This document shows, in pieces, positions 21,811 through 24,397 of a DNA stretch of 24,397 nt; position 1 is the first letter of the stretch, and every line of letters starts with the position of its first letter. Source of the DNA: Acidimicrobiaceae bacterium (lineage in GTDB: Bacteria; Actinomycetota; Acidimicrobiia; Acidimicrobiales; RAAP-2). The notes beneath the pieces are model-generated. The model searched no databases, was not told where the DNA came from, and saw only the letters and a list, made by a program, of their open reading frames with translations. The stretch is taken from assembly GCA_003131665.1 (NCBI GenBank), contig PKWA01000018.1, forward strand, positions 207 through 24,603, given 5' to 3'. A program made the translations under genes and the position numbers.

Positions 21811-21827
21811 ACTAGACCTGATCTAGT
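21811..21827. repeat. Perfect 6-5-6 inverted repeat, candidate operator
   Basis: ACTAGA, spacer CCTGA, TCTAGT: a perfect 17-bp inverted repeat in the AT-rich part of the 277-nt divergent region between the ureidopropionase gene (minus) and the Ddn-like gene (plus). It lies about 157 nt before the ureidopropionase ATG and 105 nt before the Ddn-like ATG. The size suits a dimeric regulator such as GntR or TetR type; no regulator gene is in the window. Confidence 0.5.
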
Positions 21828-21919
21828 TTTAAGTTTTGACACGAAGTGAAGTAGAAGTACCGAAATGCCGATTTTGCCGACCTGAGGGCCGCGATTGTGG
21901 CGCAATAGAGCGCTTCGGG

Positions 21920-21925
21920 TAATGT
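21920..21925 (+). promoter_or_regulatory. -10 box of leaderless promoter (TAATGT)
   Basis: TAATGT, then 6 nt (CGCGCC), then ATG at 21932. TTGTGG 19 nt upstream is a weak -35. Confidence 0.55.
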
Positions 21926-21931
21926 CGCGCC

Positions 21932-22372
21932 ATGACGCTGAAACAGTCCGTCGCCGACCTCCAGTTAAAGACTTTGAGTCGCGTCCATCGCACGATCGTG
22001 CACGCGAGCGGGGGACGAGTGGGTCGTTCGGCCTTTGGCATGCCCACCGTCGAATTGGTCACCGTGGGACGAAAGTCGGGTCGGTCACGTTCGACCATGC
22101 TGACGGTGCCCGTCGTCAACGGCGATCAGCTAGTGCTGGTGGCATCGAAAGGAGGCGACGACCGAGACCCCGACTGGTATCGGAACCTGGTCGACCATCC
22201 TGACGTCGAATTGACCATGGCGGGCCACCACCGCCTCATGCGCGCTCGCAGCGCCACGCTCGCGGAGAAAGCTGAACTGTGGCCTCAAGTAGAGAAGTCG
22301 TACAAGGGTTACGCCAACTATCGGCGCCGCACCGAGCGCGACATTCCATTGGTCATCTGTGAGCCGCGATAA
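21932..22372 (+). CDS. Ddn-like F420-dependent nitroreductase-family protein
   Basis: 146 residues of the deazaflavin-dependent (F420H2) reductase family that includes M. tuberculosis Ddn. Family marks: VELVTVGRKSGRSRST (40-55), then LVLVASKGGDDRDPDWYRNL (68-87) and the C-terminal YRRRTERDIPLVICEP. Such split-barrel proteins bind F420 and reduce quinones, enones, nitro compounds or other acceptors, often at the membrane. It has a leaderless promoter and is divergent from the ureidopropionase-hydantoinase-LLM operon, which contains a second F420-type enzyme. Whether it shares regulation or substrate with that operon is unknown. Confidence 0.9.
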   Translation: MTLKQSVADLQLKTLSRVHRTIVHASGGRVGRSAFGMPTVELVTVGRKSGRSRSTMLTVPVVNGDQLVLVASKGGDDRDPDWYRNLVDHPDVELTMAGHHRLMRARSATLAEKAELWPQVEKSYKGYANYRRRTERDIPLVICEPR

Positions 22373-22475
22373 GTTCGCCGGCGCCACGACCCCCTATCGT
22401 CGGAGAGATCACGCGTCGCGCGCCGATACGTAACGTCACGACCGGGATCGGTGGCCAGAACTGGGTGAGCGAGCC

Positions 22476-23426
22476 ATGACGAACGCGACGAAGAACGATG
22501 TCGAATCGATGATCATTGGCGCGATGATGCGCGAGTACTTGCGCGCCGCAGTCGATGACATTGCGTCCGCCGATCTGGTCGTGAGGCAACACCGCGAGGA
22601 GGGACTTGCGGACAATCCCGAGGCAATTCGTAAGTTGCGTCTTTCGTTTCGTCGCGTCCAGTACCAATTAGCAACGATGGCCAAGATTGAGAAATCTCTC
22701 ACCACCAAGACGCTGATTCGTCGGTTACACGACGTCGGCAAGCCGTTTGGAGACCTGCGTGACGCCGAAGTTCTGGAACTTCGAGTGATCAAGGGATTGG
22801 GTGAGCGCGCACAGACGCCAAAGGGGCTCCAACTAAAGAAGATCGCCGCAGACGCACGACGCCTCGAACAACTCGCCACGGAGGCACTTATCGATTCGAG
22901 GGCGTATCACGAGACGCTTGAAACATTGAACGAGTACCGACGCGCGTTACCGACGCGCAACATTTCACCCACCATGATTCAGCCAATTGCTCAACGCGTG
23001 CTCCAGACTTCATGGAAAAGGCTCCGGCGCGAAGTGAAGAGGGCGAAGCGCAACGGAAGCGATTCAAACTTGCACTACTTGCGAATCACGGCGAAGCGGG
23101 CGCTCTATTCCACGCAAATCTTCTCGAACGTGCTGGGACCGCCGGCCGAGGACTACGCGCACCGCGTAGACCTGCTACAGAAATTTCTCGGCAAACAACA
23201 CGACCAGGTCCTGGCCTCTGCGTGGGCCAAGGATGTAGGAAGACTTCATCCGCCGCTAAGGAAACTAGCGAGCGAGTTCGCCAAAGACGAGCGTAAGCGA
23301 GCCAACGCCAACGCGAAACGTTGGAATCCCTACTGGGAATCGGTTGAAGAGCTGCAACCTCGCCAACTGTGGCGAGGGGAACGTCGCGTGAGAGCGCATT
23401 TCTCTAAAGGAAGAATGAGTTCTTAA
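22476..23426 (+). CDS. CHAD-domain protein (polyphosphate-binding family)
   Basis: 316 residues, almost fully helical and basic. The two-repeat CHAD pattern is visible: EAIRKLRLSFRRVQ (50-63) with GDLRDAEVL (93-101), then LHYLRITAKRAL (200-211) with LQKFLGKQHDQ near 234-244. CHAD domains bind inorganic polyphosphate and locate to polyP granules. The conserved His of the first repeat appears replaced (Arg52) while H201 of the second is kept. No CYTH domain is fused. The ATG has only a weak GGTGAG before it; TAACGT at 22431 is a possible -10. The phosphate importer is 19 kb away in this window, so any link is functional, not operonic. Confidence 0.88.
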   Translation: MTNATKNDVESMIIGAMMREYLRAAVDDIASADLVVRQHREEGLADNPEAIRKLRLSFRRVQYQLATMAKIEKSLTTKTLIRRLHDVGKPFGDLRDAEVLELRVIKGLGERAQTPKGLQLKKIAADARRLEQLATEALIDSRAYHETLETLNEYRRALPTRNISPTMIQPIAQRVLQTSWKRLRREVKRAKRNGSDSNLHYLRITAKRALYSTQIFSNVLGPPAEDYAHRVDLLQKFLGKQHDQVLASAWAKDVGRLHPPLRKLASEFAKDERKRANANAKRWNPYWESVEELQPRQLWRGERRVRAHFSKGRMSS

Positions 23427-23539
23427 CAAACTTGTCGATCTTACGATTTAGTAGACGAATGCATGTCCGCTTGGAACAGAAAGGCGATGCGCCCACGAAT
23501 TGATTTGTCGGCACGGACGGTTGTCAGAACCGCCAGGTA

Positions 23540-23545
23540 TACGCT
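23540..23545 (+). promoter_or_regulatory. -10 box of leaderless promoter (TACGCT)
   Basis: TACGCT, then 6 nt (GAAACC), then ATG at 23552. No Shine-Dalgarno. No good -35. Confidence 0.45.
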
Positions 23546-23551
23546 GAAACC

Positions 23552-23818
23552 ATGGACGAGGAAATGAAGCGCTCCGACGATGATCCGATAGGTGCATTCC
23601 TGTCATCACCCCCGCACCACTATGACGAAGACGTTCCGGCCGTCGTAGAACAAGCCGGTCAAGTGCCGTCTCTTCATCTCAAGAAGAGTTTCCGGCGGCG
23701 CCTTCGTCAATTTATGTTTGAGAAGAAGCCCAGCGAGTACTCGTCCATTTCTCCACGTAATCCCGATGGAACTCGTTCAAAGATCTTCTTCTTCAACGGC
23801 AATGGTCGGGGCCGATAG
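23552..23818 (+). CDS. Hypothetical 88-residue protein
   Basis: I do not recognise it. The N-terminal third is acidic (MDEEMKRSDDDP, HHYDEDVP), the middle is basic (LKKSFRRRLRQFMFEKK, about 43-59) and the end is polar with IFFFNGNGRGR. There is no signal peptide, membrane helix or Cys pair. Support for it being a gene is the leaderless promoter layout, a start-to-stop frame with a clear charge pattern, and its position in an otherwise empty 477-nt stretch between the CHAD and GNAT genes. It could be a small nucleic-acid-binding protein, but nothing shows that directly. Confidence 0.55.
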   Translation: MDEEMKRSDDDPIGAFLSSPPHHYDEDVPAVVEQAGQVPSLHLKKSFRRRLRQFMFEKKPSEYSSISPRNPDGTRSKIFFFNGNGRGR

Positions 23819-23867
23819 CGTTTTGGTTTCATCAAGAATCTGCAAGCAAATGAATGTCAGTTCGACT

Positions 23868-23897
23868 CTGACGTAATCCTCGTGTGCGTTGTAGATT
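23868..23897 (+). promoter_or_regulatory. Leaderless promoter (-35 CTGACG, -10 TAGATT)
   Basis: CTGACG, 18-nt spacer, TAGATT, then 6 nt (GACGAG) and ATG at 23904. This is the most complete promoter of the leaderless set. Confidence 0.6.
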
Positions 23898-23903
23898 GAC
23901 GAG

Positions 23904-24368
23904 ATGATTCGCCTCAGCCCAATGTCTGACCAAGACCTCAAAACGTGGCTCCCAACGATGTGGGAGGACTACCGCCAAAGCCTTCTGGATACCGGATTTA
24001 CAAGCGAAGAAGCCACGTTGAATATCGGGCAGAACGAACAGGCGCTCTTCGTTGATGGCGCACCGAATGACGATCAACACTTCTTCGACGTGATGGACGA
24101 TGCGACGAAGGTGGGAACGCTCTGGCTCGCTACGAGAGAGAAGAGAAACTCGGGCGAATGGTTCGTGTACGACATCGAGATTAATGAGGAGTTTCGAGGC
24201 AACGGGTTTGGGCGAAGCACGATGCAAGGGGCAGAGGACTACGTCAAAGGCCAAGGCGGCACAAGGCTCGCATTGAATGTCTTCGGTCCCAACCTGGTCG
24301 CCAGAAGTTTGTACGAATCAATGGGCTATAACGCCATGGCAATTGGAATGAGGAAGGATCTCATCTAA
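23904..24368 (+). CDS. GNAT-family N-acetyltransferase
   Basis: 154 residues of the Gcn5-related acetyltransferase fold, which moves an acetyl group from acetyl-CoA to an amine. The acetyl-CoA loop is RGNGFG at 98-103, preceded by the strand VYDIEINEEF, and the C-terminal motif NVFGPNLVARSLYESMGY (125-142) is the usual alpha4-beta7 region. The early part, with LPTMWEDYRQSL and EEATLN, is the variable substrate side. The substrate is unknown. The gene appears leaderless with a clear -10/-35. The following 29 nt to the window edge show no gene. Confidence 0.88.
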   Translation: MIRLSPMSDQDLKTWLPTMWEDYRQSLLDTGFTSEEATLNIGQNEQALFVDGAPNDDQHFFDVMDDATKVGTLWLATREKRNSGEWFVYDIEINEEFRGNGFGRSTMQGAEDYVKGQGGTRLALNVFGPNLVARSLYESMGYNAMAIGMRKDLI

Positions 24369-24397
24369 TCTGCAGAGTTGTCCGATGAAGTCTTACC

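Noticed and set aside
1..24397. CRISPR arrays, tRNA/rRNA genes, insertion sequences, phage or toxin-antitoxin genes
   Set aside because: Looked for repeated spacers, cloverleaf-like segments, transposase motifs and small gene pairs; none could be supported.

Overview
The window is about 24.4 kb of fairly GC-rich bacterial DNA and reads as ordinary chromosome of a free-living, probably aquatic actinobacterium. I favour an Acidimicrobiia-like lineage. The reasons are two coenzyme-F420 protein families (an LLM-class oxidoreductase and a Ddn-like protein), a P450 paired with a tiny actinobacterial-type 3Fe-4S ferredoxin, GTG starts, and many apparently leaderless genes with a TANNNT box 6-7 nt before the start codon. 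The taxonomy is inference. I see no rRNA, tRNA, CRISPR array, insertion sequence or phage gene.

Left part (1-5187): the high-affinity phosphate importer pstS-pstC-pstA-pstB on the minus strand, with pstB cut by the window edge. A possible Pho-box array lies upstream of pstS, followed by a 55-residue zinc-ribbon gene too short for most gene callers. Next come thymidine kinase (tdk) and a divergent TsaA/TrmO-family gene.

Middle part (5184-10944): a minus-strand group of a PfkB-family sugar/nucleoside kinase, a large arylsulfatase and a haloalkane dehalogenase. The dehalogenase ribosome binding site overlaps the sulfatase stop codon. An NCS1 nucleobase/cation symporter is divergent from the kinase.

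Central part (11000-17871): an actinobacterial-type phosphofructokinase, a P450-ferredoxin operon, a PAP2 undecaprenyl-diphosphatase-like protein, an S51 (cyanophycinase/dipeptidase E-like) hydrolase, a glutaredoxin-thioredoxin reductase fusion on the minus strand, and a DMT-family membrane protein translationally coupled to an unknown 6-TM protein.

Right part (17905-24368): a minus-strand ring-amide degradation operon of nitrilase-type beta-ureidopropionase, dihydropyrimidinase/hydantoinase and LLM-class F420 oxidoreductase, followed by a small unknown gene. A perfect 17-bp inverted repeat lies in its upstream region. On the plus strand follow a Ddn-like F420 protein, a CHAD-domain (polyphosphate-binding) protein, an 88-residue unknown and a GNAT acetyltransferase.

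The observations I rank highest are the hidden zinc-ribbon gene beside the pst operon, the hydantoinase/ureidopropionase/F420-oxidoreductase operon as a possible F420-linked pyrimidine or hydantoin route, the coupled sulfatase-dehalogenase pair, the N-terminal glutaredoxin fusion on thioredoxin reductase, and the repeated leaderless promoter layout. I found no clear novel defence or mobile system.
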